NCBI RefSeq assembly: GCF_003479425.1
Contig: NZ_QUHC01000021.1
Span: 1-31,066 of the forward strand
Direction: 5' to 3'
DNA from: Odoribacter sp. AF15-53
GTDB taxonomy: Bacteria > Bacteroidota > Bacteroidia > Bacteroidales > Marinifilaceae
DNA: 31,066 nucleotides
Shown: positions 1 through 7,171 of the stretch, piece by piece
Position numbering within the stretch: position 1 is the first letter of the stretch
How the letters are laid out: each line of letters opens with the position of its first letter
Made by a program: the position numbers and the translations under genes
Notes under the pieces: model-generated
What the model saw: only the letters and a program-made list of their open reading frames with translations
What the model was told of the DNA's origin: nothing
Databases searched by the model: none

Positions 1-23
1 CTTTGATTTTTATTTATTATAAT

Positions 24-67
24 GTTCGGTGTCTAACTTATTATTTAGATGTTAAGCCATTTGTTAT
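24..67. repeat. degenerate intergenic repeat, copy 1
   Basis: This segment aligns with 480-525, allowing one 2-bp gap. The first 19 bases of the match (20-38 versus 476-494) agree at 16 positions, and both end in a TTGTTATC-like block. Copy 1 overlaps the stop codon of the 45-458 gene. Its palindrome is weaker than that of copy 2. Confidence 0.5.
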
Positions 68-458
68 CAATCTTCTTTCTATGTAATTTAGTTCTATCTA
101 TATCTTTATAGAATAGTATTTCATTTTCATTAATACTATCAAGATATACTAAATCATAAATGTCTTTTACCCGTATTAATCGCATGGAATTAAGTTCTAT
201 TACAGATAGCATAAATCCTGAAATACAAAATTTACGAATATACATTGGAATAAATACTAAATTTTCGTGATACAATAATGGACCTCCAAAGCGTTTGTCA
301 CAAAAGACTTTCTGCCCATTTACGATAAGATTGCCAACCAGAGGACCACCTTGGCATATTTCATTCAAATTTGTGTATTGAATATGCCAGTTATCTTGTT
401 GTATATCTTTTGTAAATCCCCAAGGAGTATCTAATTTATTTACAATTCCAATGCTCAT
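45..458 (-). CDS. hypothetical protein, AT-rich accessory gene
   Basis: I do not recognise this 137-residue protein. It is AT-rich compared with the backbone that begins around position 1090. No signal peptide or membrane segment is evident. The sequence alternates short hydrophobic strands with Gly-Gly-Pro turns (two GGPL motifs around residues 37-40 and 58-61), which suggests a small all-beta soluble protein. The ATG at 458 is the only good start. It follows the 145-aa gene at 533-970 in the same direction after a 74-bp gap, so the two are probably co-transcribed. Its stop codon lies inside a degenerate palindromic repeat whose second copy lies just beyond the stop of the neighbour. Small single-domain proteins in such arrays are often immunity proteins, but that is inference only. 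Confidence 0.7.
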   Translation of the reverse strand: MSIGIVNKLDTPWGFTKDIQQDNWHIQYTNLNEICQGGPLVGNLIVNGQKVFCDKRFGGPLLYHENLVFIPMYIRKFCISGFMLSVIELNSMRLIRVKDIYDLVYLDSINENEILFYKDIDRTKLHRKKIDNKWLNI

Positions 459-479
459 AAATTTCTATTGATTGATAAT

Positions 480-525
480 GTCCGGTGGCTAACCGACCAT
501 TAAGGGAGGTTTAGCCGATTGTTAT
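480..525. repeat. degenerate intergenic repeat, copy 2, palindromic
   Basis: Second copy of the 24-67 repeat, sitting between the two AT-rich genes. It holds an imperfect palindrome, GGCTAACC followed after about 13 bases by GGTTTAGCC. There is no T-tract, so it does not look like a standard terminator. It could be a recombination or regulatory sequence of a gene array. Confidence 0.5.
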
Positions 526-532
526 CGTTCTG

Positions 533-970
533 TTATCTTGTTTCTATTAATTGCCCTATTTCTCCTGTTTTTACATTAATTGAAAAGCGAAAATCGCAAT
601 TTGATATATTGATGAAAAAGTATAAAATTCCATTTTCAACTCTCACATCAACGAAATGTAGTGCTCTACCATAATATAGATTCCCGTAAGTAGCAATAAA
701 CAAATCAGACACATTCCAAACTACCTGATTTGCTCCGTTCAATACATAAGCTAAATTGAATCCACCTGTATATGGATTCTCAACAACACCGACTACATTA
801 TCATGTTCTAATAAAATAGCGCACAAACCACCTTTTTCTTGTTTCCGATTATACACCTTTCCATTACATTCCCATGAAATCTCAATAGGAAGAATATCTC
901 CAACAGAGTAACATGATGTTGTACCCGGAGAAATTGGGCGAATATATTTAAATGACTCTATTTTATTCAT
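533..970 (-). CDS. hypothetical protein, AT-rich accessory gene
   Basis: I do not recognise this 145-residue protein. It has no signal peptide or membrane helix, and its alternating hydrophobic pattern suggests a mostly beta fold. The ATG at 970 is preceded, about 70 bases upstream on the same strand, by a good Bacteroidota -7 element (TATATTTG, 1046-1039), so this is probably the first gene of a two-gene unit with 45-458. The base composition is like that of the other cargo blocks at 7987-9603 and 29423-31066 and unlike the GC-rich tra and mob genes, which points to separate acquisition. Size, fold impression and pairing would fit an immunity-type protein, but no family assignment can be supported from sequence alone. 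Confidence 0.7.
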   Translation of the reverse strand: MNKIESFKYIRPISPGTTSCYSVGDILPIEISWECNGKVYNRKQEKGGLCAILLEHDNVVGVVENPYTGGFNLAYVLNGANQVVWNVSDLFIATYGNLYYGRALHFVDVRVENGILYFFINISNCDFRFSINVKTGEIGQLIETR

Positions 971-1038
971 TCCATTTATTTTTTATGAACGGTAATATGT
1001 AATTATCCACGTTTTCCGCTATTATCTTCGCTCAATTA

Positions 1039-1046
1039 CAAATATA
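1039..1046 (-). promoter_or_regulatory. candidate -7 element for the 533-970 / 45-458 unit
   Basis: On the minus strand this reads TATATTTG, a full match to the Bacteroidota -7 consensus TAnnTTTG, about 70 bases upstream of the ATG at 970. No convincing TTTG -33 element is seen at normal spacing, so the call rests on the -7 box and position only. Confidence 0.35.
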
Positions 1047-1767
1047 TATCATAAGGGCGAAACTTCGGAATATTCGGTCTTCCTTTTTTTCTATGGTATG
1101 CTTAAAAGCAGTTTTTGCGGGTGGTTGTTTGGGCGTTCCCCTTCGGGTCGGGCTTTCCGCTGCAAGTCCTCGCTATGCTGTGGGCTTTCCCCTGCAATCC
1201 CTAACGTGGGTGAAAGGGCTTTCACTGTCTTGCGCTTACACCTTGGCGCACGGGCTGTCCCGTCCCGGCGTCCGTTTCCGACCACTCCGTGAGACTGCAT
1301 GGCCGAAGCCGGACATCGGGGCGGAAGGACAAACGGAACACATCCGTCCGTCCCGCCCGAAAGAGTTCCCCGGTGTTTGTCCGGCAGCCGGAACCTGACC
1401 GTGCTCACATATACTTCTCCCGCCCGTATCTCCTTGCCTTGGGAAACGGGCGTTCCCGGCTCTCCGGAAGGCTTCTTTTTCCTGCACCCGGCAAGTAACT
1501 TACCATTGATTGGAATGACTGACAGGGCATTTTTTCCCTAAGCTGATTGGAAAAACATTGACGAAGGTAGGCGGAGGTGAAAGCAAATCCGCAAAAAATG
1601 CCAAATCTCCACCCTGCGGGTAGTATTTACCATTTTTTCAGATGGTTGCAATTCACCTTTTCCGCTATCAATGATGGTCAATGTTCTTCCCAATCAGCCA
1701 AGGGAAAAAAATTGGTTGGGACGACAAGCGATGAAAACAGAGTAATAACGATTAAAATTTGTGAGTT
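1047..1767. other. long non-coding stretch with GC-rich core (about 1090-1500)
   Basis: No credible gene was found here. Short open frames exist on both strands at 1091-1541, but they overlap each other, have arginine/proline/serine-rich compositions typical of GC-rich non-coding DNA, and have no ribosome-binding context. The composition changes sharply from AT-rich before 1090 to very GC-rich and then back to moderate by about 1540. The GC-rich core contains many short complementary words (for example CCCTTCGGG, a tetraloop-type hairpin at about 1139-1147), so a structured RNA or replication/regulatory region is possible. The last 200 bases are probably the leader of the ArdC gene. Confidence 0.5.
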
Positions 1768-2742
1768 ATGGCAACAACGAACAGCACCATCGAAAAGATT
1801 GCACCGATGTTCACCGATTTGTTAATCAAGAAAATCGAGTGCTTGAAAACGGATTGGCAAAAACCGTGGATAGCGAGCCTTGAACAAGGTTTGCCCCGCA
1901 ACATCAGAGGGACGCTCTATAACGGCGGGAATGTCTTGATGTTATTGTTCTACACCGAGTTCATGAAATTCACTTTGCCCGTGTTCCTCACGTTCAACCA
2001 AGCGAAGGAAGAGGATTTAAGTGTTTGCAAGGGCGCACGCTCGTTTCCCGTCTATTATTGGTTTAAGTTCGTGGTACACAAGGAAACGAAAAAGACAATC
2101 AAGTACGAGGAATACCGCAAGTTGCCCGCAACCGAGCAGGAAAATTACAAGGTCATCCCGCAGATGAAGTATTACAATGTCTTCAACATCGACCAGACCG
2201 ATTTTGCCGAAAAGCAGCCCGAACGCTACGAGCGTATGAAAAAGGGGGAGCAACCCGAAGACTATTCGGACGGGATGATTTACGAGGCGTTGGACGAGCT
2301 TGTCTATCTGCAAAATTGGTATTGCCCCATCAAGGTGCAGTATTCGGACAGTGCCTACTATTCGCCCTCTTCCGACCATATCGTTTGCCCGCAGCGTGAG
2401 CAGTTCCCGCAGGGAGCGGAATATTACGGCACACTTCTGCACGAGATGGCGCACAGCACGGGAAGCCCCCAACGGCTGAACCGCACGTTCGGCAGCTTCT
2501 TCGGGGATGCGCTCTATGCCCGTGAGGAACTTGTCGCCGAACTTACCGCAGCCCTTTGCGGTGCGTTCTTCGGCTACGCAGCCGCACCGCAGGAGAACAA
2601 CGCCGCCTATCTGAAACACTGGCTCACCAAGCTAAGGGAAGAACCCGCCTTTTTGGTGGAGATATTGGGGGACGTGAACAAGGCGGCGAAGATGATTGCC
2701 GACAAGGTAACCGAACCGATAAACGAACCCGCAGCAGCCTAA
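1768..2742 (+). CDS. ArdC-type antirestriction protein (zincin-like metallopeptidase)
   Basis: This 324-residue protein has the architecture of the ArdC / DUF1738 family found on plasmids and conjugative elements. An N-terminal ssDNA-binding-type domain (about residues 5-140) is followed by a zincin-like peptidase domain. The zinc motif HEMAH is at residues 225-229, with a downstream glutamate in AREELVAEL (about 252-260) as likely third ligand. In this family the protein protects incoming single-stranded DNA from host restriction or otherwise aids establishment in a new host; proteolytic activity is predicted rather than generally shown. It is the first gene of a plus-strand module running to 7887 and is followed by a GGGCGGA hairpin and the 216-aa gene. 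The ATG at 1768 matches the family start at a short hydrophilic N-terminus. Confidence 0.88.
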   Translation: MATTNSTIEKIAPMFTDLLIKKIECLKTDWQKPWIASLEQGLPRNIRGTLYNGGNVLMLLFYTEFMKFTLPVFLTFNQAKEEDLSVCKGARSFPVYYWFKFVVHKETKKTIKYEEYRKLPATEQENYKVIPQMKYYNVFNIDQTDFAEKQPERYERMKKGEQPEDYSDGMIYEALDELVYLQNWYCPIKVQYSDSAYYSPSSDHIVCPQREQFPQGAEYYGTLLHEMAHSTGSPQRLNRTFGSFFGDALYAREELVAELTAALCGAFFGYAAAPQENNAAYLKHWLTKLREEPAFLVEILGDVNKAAKMIADKVTEPINEPAAA

Positions 2743-2776
2743 GCGGGACAGCAAAGGAACAAGAGTATAAACCAAC

Positions 2777-2794
2777 GGGCGGAGCAGTCCGCCC
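2777..2794. repeat. GGGCGGA/TCCGCCC intergenic hairpin, copy 1
   Basis: Perfect 7-bp inverted repeat GGGCGGA - GCAG - TCCGCCC, 19 bases before the ATG at 2813. Related hairpins occur at 3472, 4283 and 6150, always between genes of this module. There is no T-tract, so it is more likely a processing, attenuation or translation-related structure than a simple terminator. Confidence 0.7.
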
Positions 2795-2812
2795 CACTAA
2801 AGACATAAGACG

Positions 2813-3463
2813 ATGAAAACATTATCGGAAAAGGAATTTAACGGGTTAAACATAAAAGCTATGTTTACCGAGAAGGTGGAACAGGCAAAAAAAGAACTGT
2901 CTCCACTCATGCAGGAGGTAAGGAAGTACATACCCCAAGCGGAATACGGCTACCACGTGGTAAGCGGTGAATACCCCGCATTTTACGGCGTGCGCATAGA
3001 GTTCACGTACAACGGCATCCGTTTCCATGTGTACAAGATAAACAAAGAGAACAAATACAGGATAGCCACCGACATGGAGCATTTTGAGTATGTCAACCGC
3101 TACGACATCGAAAGGGCGGGTAACCAATATGAAAAACCGTGCAATATCGGCGTGTTCACCGCCAAGAAAATAAACGATTGGATAAACTACTGCACGCAGA
3201 TATACAGGCAGGTGGAGCAGGAAAATGCGGAGAACTCGAAAAAAGTAGCCGACTTCTTGAAAAGTATCGAGAACGAACCCGTAAGATGGGAAGGGAGAAA
3301 CCGTTCAAAAGGGACGATAACCCGCAACGGCTTGCGCTTCACGTTCTACATAGAGGAAGGACACCTCTCTTTTGAACTGTCCCTAAGTTATCGGGGAACG
3401 GCTGATTATGACACTTTCCGGCTGATAGCCGATAACCGCTATATCCCGAAAGGGAACTGTTAA
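2813..3463 (+). CDS. hypothetical protein of the ArdC-ParB module
   Basis: I do not recognise this 216-residue protein. It is soluble, lysine- and tyrosine-rich, without a signal peptide or membrane helix. The N-terminal part (1-45) looks helical. It then shows two similar beta-rich stretches, around 45-95 and 155-205, each with an aromatic-rich strand following an NG turn (YNGIRFHVY and RNGLRFTFY), separated by a helical region (about 115-150). This could be an internal duplication of one small domain. It lies 70 bp after the ArdC gene and 42 bp before the small membrane protein. Each gap contains a GGGYGGA-type hairpin. Position in the leading-type module suggests an establishment or accessory role, which is inference. 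Confidence 0.75.
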   Translation: MKTLSEKEFNGLNIKAMFTEKVEQAKKELSPLMQEVRKYIPQAEYGYHVVSGEYPAFYGVRIEFTYNGIRFHVYKINKENKYRIATDMEHFEYVNRYDIERAGNQYEKPCNIGVFTAKKINDWINYCTQIYRQVEQENAENSKKVADFLKSIENEPVRWEGRNRSKGTITRNGLRFTFYIEEGHLSFELSLSYRGTADYDTFRLIADNRYIPKGNC

Positions 3464-3471
3464 AGAACCAC

Positions 3472-3489
3472 GGGTGGAGCAATCCGCCC
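3472..3489. repeat. GGGCGGA/TCCGCCC intergenic hairpin, copy 2
   Basis: Inverted repeat GGGTGGA - GCAA - TCCGCCC (one G-U type pair), located 17 bases before the ATG at 3506. It shares position relative to the next start codon, loop start (GCA) and arms with the copy at 2777-2794. Confidence 0.65.
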
Positions 3490-3505
3490 GACAATACCCA
3501 AGAAC

Positions 3506-3715
3506 ATGAAAACGACACCCGTTTACAAACTGATATACCGCCTAATCCTTTGGGCTTCGGTGGTTTATTTCCTCACCACCGCCGCAGGGCGGTTTTTCGC
3601 CTTGTCGCTTGTCGTGGCTCTGTTTTACTTCGTGGCACGGCTTGTTTTCGCCCTTGCGTGGCGGCTGTTTGTCGGCTTCGTGTTCGTACTGATAATCATT
3701 CTTTTAATATTCTAA
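3506..3715 (+). CDS. small hydrophobic membrane protein
   Basis: A 69-residue protein that is almost entirely hydrophobic, with roughly three potential membrane segments (about residues 10-27, 30-46 and 51-69) and positively charged residues only near the N-terminus and in the short loops. No family is recognised. The ATG at 3506 follows the hairpin at 3472-3489 with the same spacing as seen for the previous gene, which supports it being a real gene rather than chance. It ends 11 bp before the SLOG-type gene. A longer frame overlapping it from 3550 belongs to the next gene and is not its start. Function unknown; a membrane accessory role in the element is a guess. Confidence 0.6.
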   Translation: MKTTPVYKLIYRLILWASVVYFLTTAAGRFFALSLVVALFYFVARLVFALAWRLFVGFVFVLIIILLIF

Positions 3716-3726
3716 TATTTACCGAT

Positions 3727-4275
3727 ATGGAAACAAGGACATTGACAGAAAACGGAACACCCGTTAGCAAGGAAAAGACGGTAGCCTTTTCGGGACACCG
3801 CACCAACCGTATAGCCAAGTTCACGGCAGACCGTGAGAAACTCTTCAGGGAGGTGGCGTTCGATACATTTGTAGCCATCGAGAGTTATTGCATCAAAAAA
3901 GGCTACGACACCTTTTTGTCGGGAATGTGCGAGGGCTTCGACCTTATCGCAGCAGAGGAAGTCTTGAACCTCAAAAAGGAATACCCGCATATCCGGCTGA
4001 AATGCGTTGTCCCCTTCAAGGGACAAGCCGAACGGTACACCCAAGCCGACAAGCGGCGTTATGACACCATTTTGGCGCAAGCCGATGAAGTGGTAACCTT
4101 GCAGGACGGATATACCGAGGGCTGTTTCTTACGCCGTAACGACTACCTTTTGGAAAACTCCGCTTTTCTGATGGTCTATTACGATGCGGTAGCCGTGGGC
4201 GGTACGTTCTACACCCTCAAACGGGCGATAGAGCAAAAGAAGAAGTTCGCGAACGTATGCTATAACCGCAGGTAG
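3727..4275 (+). CDS. SLOG-family (DUF1273/YpsA-like) protein
   Basis: This 182-residue protein resembles the DUF1273/YpsA branch of the SLOG (Rossmann-like, nucleotide- or nucleotide-derivative-binding) superfamily. Visible signatures are FSGHR at 21-25, SGMCEGFD at 65-72, the RRNDYLLE segment at 136-143 and the GGT at 158-160, in the order expected for the family. SLOG proteins bind nucleotide-like ligands, and some serve as sensors in conflict systems, but the role of the version carried by conjugative elements is not established. The start at 3727 was chosen because it follows the 69-aa gene by 11 bp and gives the usual short lead to the first strand; the open frame runs further upstream but overlaps that gene. 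It is followed by a double hairpin at 4283-4341. Confidence 0.75.
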   Translation: METRTLTENGTPVSKEKTVAFSGHRTNRIAKFTADREKLFREVAFDTFVAIESYCIKKGYDTFLSGMCEGFDLIAAEEVLNLKKEYPHIRLKCVVPFKGQAERYTQADKRRYDTILAQADEVVTLQDGYTEGCFLRRNDYLLENSAFLMVYYDAVAVGGTFYTLKRAIEQKKKFANVCYNRR

Positions 4276-4282
4276 CCCGCAA

Positions 4283-4299
4283 GGGCGGATTTTCCGCCC
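4283..4299. repeat. GGGCGGA/TCCGCCC intergenic hairpin, copy 3
   Basis: Perfect inverted repeat GGGCGGA - TTT - TCCGCCC, 8 bases after the stop of the SLOG gene and directly abutting the palindrome at 4300-4341. The same pair of elements occurs together at 6150-6208. Confidence 0.7.
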
Positions 4300-4341
4300 G
4301 CTACTTTCTTTCGTGAGCCGGAGCGGGGAAAGAAAGATAGC
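4300..4341. repeat. TGAGCCG-loop palindrome, copy 1
   Basis: Long imperfect palindrome with arms GCTACTTTCTTTCG and CGGGGAAAGAAAGATAGC around a loop containing TGAGCCG. It is nearly identical to 6168-6208 and related to 7172-7220. The arms are pyrimidine-rich on one side and purine-rich on the other, so a transcript from either strand can fold. Confidence 0.7.
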
Positions 4342-4424
4342 AAAGAAACCGATTGCCCGAACGGGACGGTTTGTCAAAAATCAAAAAGAACAACTATAAA
4401 CAATCAACTTAAAAATAACAGATT

Positions 4425-6137
4425 ATGAAGACAAAAGCAAATCAATCAGCAGCAGAGAAAAACATCACGATGGTAGCGTTGGCAGACATTCAGCCGAGCG
4501 GTTTCAACCCACGCAAGCGTTTCGATGAAACGAGCCTTTACGAGCTTGCCGAGAGCATCAAGCGGCAGGGTGTGTTGCAGCCCATCACCGTGCGCCCCGT
4601 TGACGGGACAGACCGTTACGGGATTGTTTTCGGGGAACGCCGTTACCGTGCGTCCGTCATTGCGGGCAGGGACGAAATTCCCGCAATCGTAACCGAGTTG
4701 TCGGACGAGGAAGCCGAGGAAATGGCGATTACCGAGAACTTGCAGCGCAAGGATGTGACACCCGTGGAGGAAGCCGCAGCCTATCAGCGGCTTATCGAGA
4801 GCGGACGCCACACCGTGCAGACCTTGGCGCAACTCTTCGGAAAGAACGAGAACTATATCCGCACACGGCTGAAATTCACCGCCCTTATCCCCGAAATCGC
4901 CGCCCTTTTGGATGCGGATGAAATCACCATCAGCGTGGCGGCTGAAATCTGCCGATACGGGGAGGACATTCAGCGTGAGGTGTACGAGAAGCATTTGCAG
5001 GACGAGGGAACGTATAACAGTTGGCGGGGACTGAAAGCCGCCGATGTCGCAAGGCGCATCGAGCAGAACTTCACCACCGACCTGCAATACTACCGCTTCG
5101 ACAAGACCGAGTGCGCCACGTGCGCACACAACACCAATAACTTGCTGTTGTTCCATGATGGCGGGTGCGGGCATTGCGCCAATCGCACGTGCCTTGCCGA
5201 GATGAACGCATCCTACCTCATGGAGCGAGCCGTGCAAATCATGCGGAACCAGCCGGAGGTGTCGCTCTGCCGTGACCGCTACACCGCCAACGAGACGGTG
5301 GTAGAACGGCTAACCGCTTCGGGCTACGAGGTGGAGACCCTTGACAGGTACACCGCCTTTCCAAGCTGCCCGAAAGAACCCAAAGCCGAAAATTTCAACG
5401 ACCCCGAACGCTACGGGGAAGCCCGCACCCGCTACGAGCAGCAATGGGCGGACTACATGGAGCAGGAGGAGGAAATCACCCGCAGGAGCGGAACGGGGGA
5501 AATCACCGTCTATGCCAAAATCGGGCAGAAGGAGATTACATTCTGTTACGTGGAGAACATGACCGAAGCGCAGACAGCGGACGGAACGCCCGCACCCGCA
5601 CCGCTCTCACCCGTGGAGAAATTGGAGAAGCAGGACGAGCGCAACAAGGAAATCGCACTCGAACGCACGGTGGAGGACACCAAGAAGCAAATCCTCGAAG
5701 CCGACATCACGGGCGGTAAGTTCAGTGCCGATGAAGATACCATGTTGTACTTCTTCCTTCTGTCCTCTCTCCGAAAGGAACACTTCGCAGCCGTGGGGAT
5801 TGCGGAAGACAAGCAGTATATCACGGACGAGGACAAGATGGGGATTATCGGCAACCTCACCGTGAGGATGAAGACCATCATCCGCAGGGACTTCCTTGTA
5901 GCCAACTTCAAGGGAGCGTGCGGGAACAACACCGTGGCGACCCTCTTGCTCGACTTCGCACGCAGGCACATGCCGGAGGAACTCGCCAACATCGAAAGGG
6001 AGTACAACGGGGTGTACGAGAAGCGTCACCAGCGCATCGAGGAAAAGAAAGCCGTCCTCTTGGTACAGGAACGGGCAAGGGAGCGCAAGGTAACGCAACC
6101 CGAGGAACAACCGCAACCCGAAGAGATTGCAGCCTAA
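4425..6137 (+). CDS. ParB-like protein (ParB/RepB/Spo0J family)
   Basis: A 570-residue ParB-family protein. The N-terminal ParB/Srx-type domain spans about 15-110 with the diagnostic GERRYRAS at 70-77, which contacts CTP in studied ParB proteins. A helix-turn-helix DNA-binding region follows (about 115-175). Residues 230-256 hold a cysteine cluster (C230, C233, C248, C251, C256) that looks like a zinc-binding insert. The long, charged C-terminal half (300-570) is a region I do not recognise and ends in a Glu/Gln/Pro-rich tail. Canonical ParB is about 300 residues, so this is a long mobile-element type. The only ParA-like gene in the window is the tra-operon TraA, 17 kb away. Role in maintenance or in regulating the element is inferred. 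Confidence 0.88.
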   Translation: MKTKANQSAAEKNITMVALADIQPSGFNPRKRFDETSLYELAESIKRQGVLQPITVRPVDGTDRYGIVFGERRYRASVIAGRDEIPAIVTELSDEEAEEMAITENLQRKDVTPVEEAAAYQRLIESGRHTVQTLAQLFGKNENYIRTRLKFTALIPEIAALLDADEITISVAAEICRYGEDIQREVYEKHLQDEGTYNSWRGLKAADVARRIEQNFTTDLQYYRFDKTECATCAHNTNNLLLFHDGGCGHCANRTCLAEMNASYLMERAVQIMRNQPEVSLCRDRYTANETVVERLTASGYEVETLDRYTAFPSCPKEPKAENFNDPERYGEARTRYEQQWADYMEQEEEITRRSGTGEITVYAKIGQKEITFCYVENMTEAQTADGTPAPAPLSPVEKLEKQDERNKEIALERTVEDTKKQILEADITGGKFSADEDTMLYFFLLSSLRKEHFAAVGIAEDKQYITDEDKMGIIGNLTVRMKTIIRRDFLVANFKGACGNNTVATLLLDFARRHMPEELANIEREYNGVYEKRHQRIEEKKAVLLVQERARERKVTQPEEQPQPEEIAA

Positions 6138-6149
6138 GGACAAAGGGCA

Positions 6150-6167
6150 GGGCGGAGAAATCCGCCC
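6150..6167. repeat. GGGCGGA/TCCGCCC intergenic hairpin, copy 4
   Basis: Perfect inverted repeat GGGCGGA - GAAA - TCCGCCC, 12 bases after the parB-like stop, directly followed by the second TGAGCCG-loop palindrome. Confidence 0.7.
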
Positions 6168-6208
6168 GCTACTTTCTTTCGTGAGCCGTAGCGAAAAAGA
6201 AAGATAGC
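6168..6208. repeat. TGAGCCG-loop palindrome, copy 2
   Basis: Arms GCTACTTTCTTTCG and CGAAAAAGAAAGATAGC with the conserved TGAGCCG loop. It agrees with 4300-4341 except in the right arm near the loop, where both versions still allow pairing. The shared block continues with AAAGAAACCGATT downstream in both copies. Confidence 0.7.
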
Positions 6209-6246
6209 AAAGAAACCGATTTTCAAACTTTCAAATTTTCAAACTT

Positions 6247-6849
6247 ATGCGAACCGTACAAAGAACCTATACACTATTCGGCATTGCGGAACTGGAGGAC
6301 GAAGCCCGTCAGAGAGCCTATACCGACTGGCTTGCCAAGGGAAACGATTACCCGTATGCTTCCGAGAACTGCGACACGCTCGAAGCCTTCTGCAATCTTT
6401 TCCGTATCGTCTGCACCAACTACCGTTACGACAGTTGCACATACGCTTACCGTTTCTATACCAAGCACGAGGCGGACACGGAGGAACTTTCAGGCGTCCG
6501 CTTGCTGGCTTACCTCTATAACAACTTCCATGCGGAGTTGTACAAGCCCAAGGTCTATTGGACGAAAGACCGCAAGAAAAGGCGCAGGAGCCGTATCTCC
6601 GTCACTTGCGAATGCCCCTTCACGGGCGTTGTGTCGGACGAAATCATCTTGCAGCCCCTCATGGATTTCATGCGCTCGCCCGACACACGGAATTTCAAGG
6701 AACTCATGCGTGACTGTCTGGAAAACTTCTTCCGCTCGTGCCGTGACGATTGCGAGTATTGCGAGAGCGAGGAATATTTCACGGACGAGAGCCACAGGAA
6801 TAATTGGGAGTACCTTATCGACGGGACACTTTTCAAGGAAACGGCATGA
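6247..6849 (+). CDS. hypothetical protein, phage/plasmid YkfdELsdeAkekA-like N-terminus
   Basis: A 200-residue soluble protein. The opening (YTLFGIAELEDEARQRAYTDWL) resembles a broad group of phage and plasmid proteins that begin with a strand followed by an EL-x-x-EA-x-x-x-A helix, sometimes loosely annotated as antitoxin-like; the function of that group is not established. The C-terminal part is rich in Cys, Asp and Glu, with CRDDCEYCESEEYF at about 166-179, so a metal site is conceivable. The ATG at 6247 starts the recognisable N-terminus. The stop overlaps the next start in ATGA at 6846-6849, implying translational coupling to the 73-aa gene. A confident function cannot be given. Confidence 0.75.
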   Translation: MRTVQRTYTLFGIAELEDEARQRAYTDWLAKGNDYPYASENCDTLEAFCNLFRIVCTNYRYDSCTYAYRFYTKHEADTEELSGVRLLAYLYNNFHAELYKPKVYWTKDRKKRRRSRISVTCECPFTGVVSDEIILQPLMDFMRSPDTRNFKELMRDCLENFFRSCRDDCEYCESEEYFTDESHRNNWEYLIDGTLFKETA

Positions 6850-7067
6850 AGCGGGAAATCAGACAGAACGGGAAAACCGTCCTTTACAGCGGGGACGGTC
6901 ATAGCATCCCCATGATATTCAACAACCTTGTCGGAAAGAACCTCAAAGGCAGGGAGTATTCGGACTATATCGCTTTCGTAGCCATTCCCGACATGGGGTT
7001 TACCTACGGGAAGATAGCGTATTATTCGGACGGAAACCTAATCGCAACGGGGGAAATCACGCCATAA
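6846..7067 (+). CDS. small hypothetical protein coupled to the upstream gene
   Basis: A 73-residue protein with no membrane segment or recognisable motif, apparently a compact alpha/beta domain. The start is chosen at the ATG of the ATGA overlap with the preceding stop (6846-6849), a typical coupled arrangement. A longer open frame from 6804 would overlap the previous gene for no reason. A strong terminator-like hairpin follows at 7095-7134, so this is likely the last gene of the transcript that begins at or before 6247. Confidence 0.65.
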   Translation: MKREIRQNGKTVLYSGDGHSIPMIFNNLVGKNLKGREYSDYIAFVAIPDMGFTYGKIAYYSDGNLIATGEITP

Positions 7068-7094
7068 CATCCCCCCCTTGTGTTTCATCGCCGG

Positions 7095-7134
7095 AAGTCC
7101 GGGACGGGTAGCGATCCGCCCGGACTTCTTTTTT
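7095..7134 (+). terminator. rho-independent terminator after the 73-aa gene
   Basis: Stem AAGTCCGGG (7095-7103) pairs with CCCGGACTT (7119-7127), extended by CGG/CCG after a one-base bulge, and runs into a T-rich tail (TTCTTTTTT, 7126-7134). The inner part resembles the GGGCGGA hairpin family of this module. Confidence 0.75.
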
Positions 7135-7171
7135 ACCCACCCGTGGGAAAGGATTGACCCGATTTTCGGAC

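Noticed and set aside
1091..1541. Several small ORFs on both strands
   Set aside because: Mutually overlapping, low-complexity Arg/Pro/Ser compositions and no start context; treated as non-coding.
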